Assembly: GCA_015654495.1 (NCBI GenBank)
Contig: JAATGW010000750.1
Location: 1 to 5,614 of the forward strand
Direction of reading: 5' to 3'
DNA from: Chitinophagales bacterium
GTDB lineage: Bacteria > Bacteroidota > Bacteroidia > Chitinophagales > Chitinophagaceae
Length of the DNA stretch: 5,614 bases
The notes beneath the pieces were generated by a model, which saw only the letters and a program-made list of their open reading frames with translations, did not search any database and had not been told where the DNA came from. A program made the position numbers and the translations under genes. Shown piece by piece: positions 5,464 through 5,614 of the stretch (within the stretch, counting starts at the first letter, position 1; each line of letters opens with the position of its first letter).

Positions 5464-5614
5464 TCATCTGGCTGTTCTTGCAACCAATGCAGGCAGCATT
5501 TGCTCTATAAAAATTCCGGGACTTTTCAATTCCGGCATTTTTTCAACTATTTTGGGGATCCAAAAACTAACTATGTTACTCGACATTTCATCATGGTGGC
5601 AATCACTTATTGGC
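5464..5614 (-). CDS. Possible C-terminus of an unknown gene entering from the right edge (alternative to 5573-5614 plus)
   Basis: The minus-strand frame is open from the right edge to a TGA at 5466-5464, giving 49 residues that end in MLPALVARTAR. I do not recognise a family. In favour, GC from 5464 to 5572 is about 39%, close to the genes here, and falls to about 22% immediately past the stop; the other gaps in the window are also only 26-28%. First-position GC (about 45%) exceeds third-position GC (about 35%), a weak coding hint. Against, five of seven Ile codons are ATA, and an open run of this length can occur by chance. If real, it lies 76 bp upstream of the small membrane protein gene on the same strand. 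It conflicts with the plus-strand start at 5573; at most one is likely to be a gene. Confidence 0.35.
   Translation of the reverse strand, partial: PISDCHHDEMSSNIVSFWIPKIVEKMPELKSPGIFIEQMLPALVARTAR
5573..5614 (+). CDS. Possible N-terminus of a gene leaving the right edge (alternative to the minus-strand frame)
   Basis: An ATG at 5573 opens 14 codons to the window end: MLLDISSWWQSLIG. The double Trp in an amphipathic start resembles, from memory, the beginnings of some Bacteroidota membrane proteins in which SWWxSL precedes the first helix. No helix, domain or stop is visible, and no Shine-Dalgarno sequence is present. If it is real, 5388-5572 would be a divergent promoter region of 185 bp; a TTG at 5478 and TATAAA at 5506 are loose candidates. 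The overlapping minus-strand frame argues against it, so confidence is low. Confidence 0.33.
   Translation, partial: MLLDISSWWQSLIG

Noticed and set aside
5464..5540. Resemblance of KSPGIFIEQ in the right-edge minus frame to phage tail-sheath N-termini (TPGVYIEE-like)
   Set aside because: Only a few residues match, the match sits near a C-terminus instead of an N-terminus, and no other phage gene is present.

Overview
The window looks like chromosomal DNA from a member of the Bacteroidota, perhaps Sphingobacteriia/Chitinophagia-like (the class is a guess). By eye the genes are about 40-45% GC and the gaps about 22-28%. None of the complete genes has a recognisable Shine-Dalgarno sequence; their starts follow A/T-rich leaders, as is usual in that phylum. 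There are no tRNAs, rRNAs, CRISPR arrays, transposase genes or phage genes.

Layout from left to right. (1) Bases 1-41, minus strand: the first codons of a gene that runs off the left edge; the 13 visible residues resemble the start of a beta-carbonic anhydrase. (2) 54-920, minus: an exported alpha/beta-hydrolase esterase with an intact catalytic triad. (3) 998-1033: a perfect 36-bp palindrome made of ACGT cores exactly 7 bp apart, between the esterase start and the next stop codon. (4) 1038-3578, minus: a large two-FtsX-domain ABC permease of the YbbP type. (5) 3631-4320 (or 4356), minus: its LolD/YbbA-type ATPase. (6) 4321-4429: a short A/T-rich divergent control region. (7) 4430-5113, plus: a TesA-type SGNH esterase with a probable lipoprotein signal. 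(8) 5114-5174: a convergent gap with small stem-loops. (9) 5175-5387, minus: a 70-residue two-helix membrane protein. (10) 5388-5614: a very A/T-rich leader, then a right edge where two incompatible partial reading frames compete: a C-terminus on the minus strand (5464-5614) and an N-terminus on the plus strand (5573-5614).

The core is the tesA / ybbA-ybbP arrangement also known from E. coli: an SGNH esterase divergent from an ABC ATPase-permease pair of the LolCDE/MacB superfamily. The ATPase should power movements of the permease, whose large extracytoplasmic domains are likely to handle a lipid or a membrane-attached molecule. The adjacent esterase suggests a lipid or acyl-ester theme, but the true substrate is not known from sequence. 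Here the esterase seems to be a lipoprotein rather than a soluble periplasmic enzyme, so all three products may work at the membrane.

No clearly new multi-gene system is visible. The items most worth following up are the 36-bp heptad palindrome and the unresolved coding strand at the right edge.
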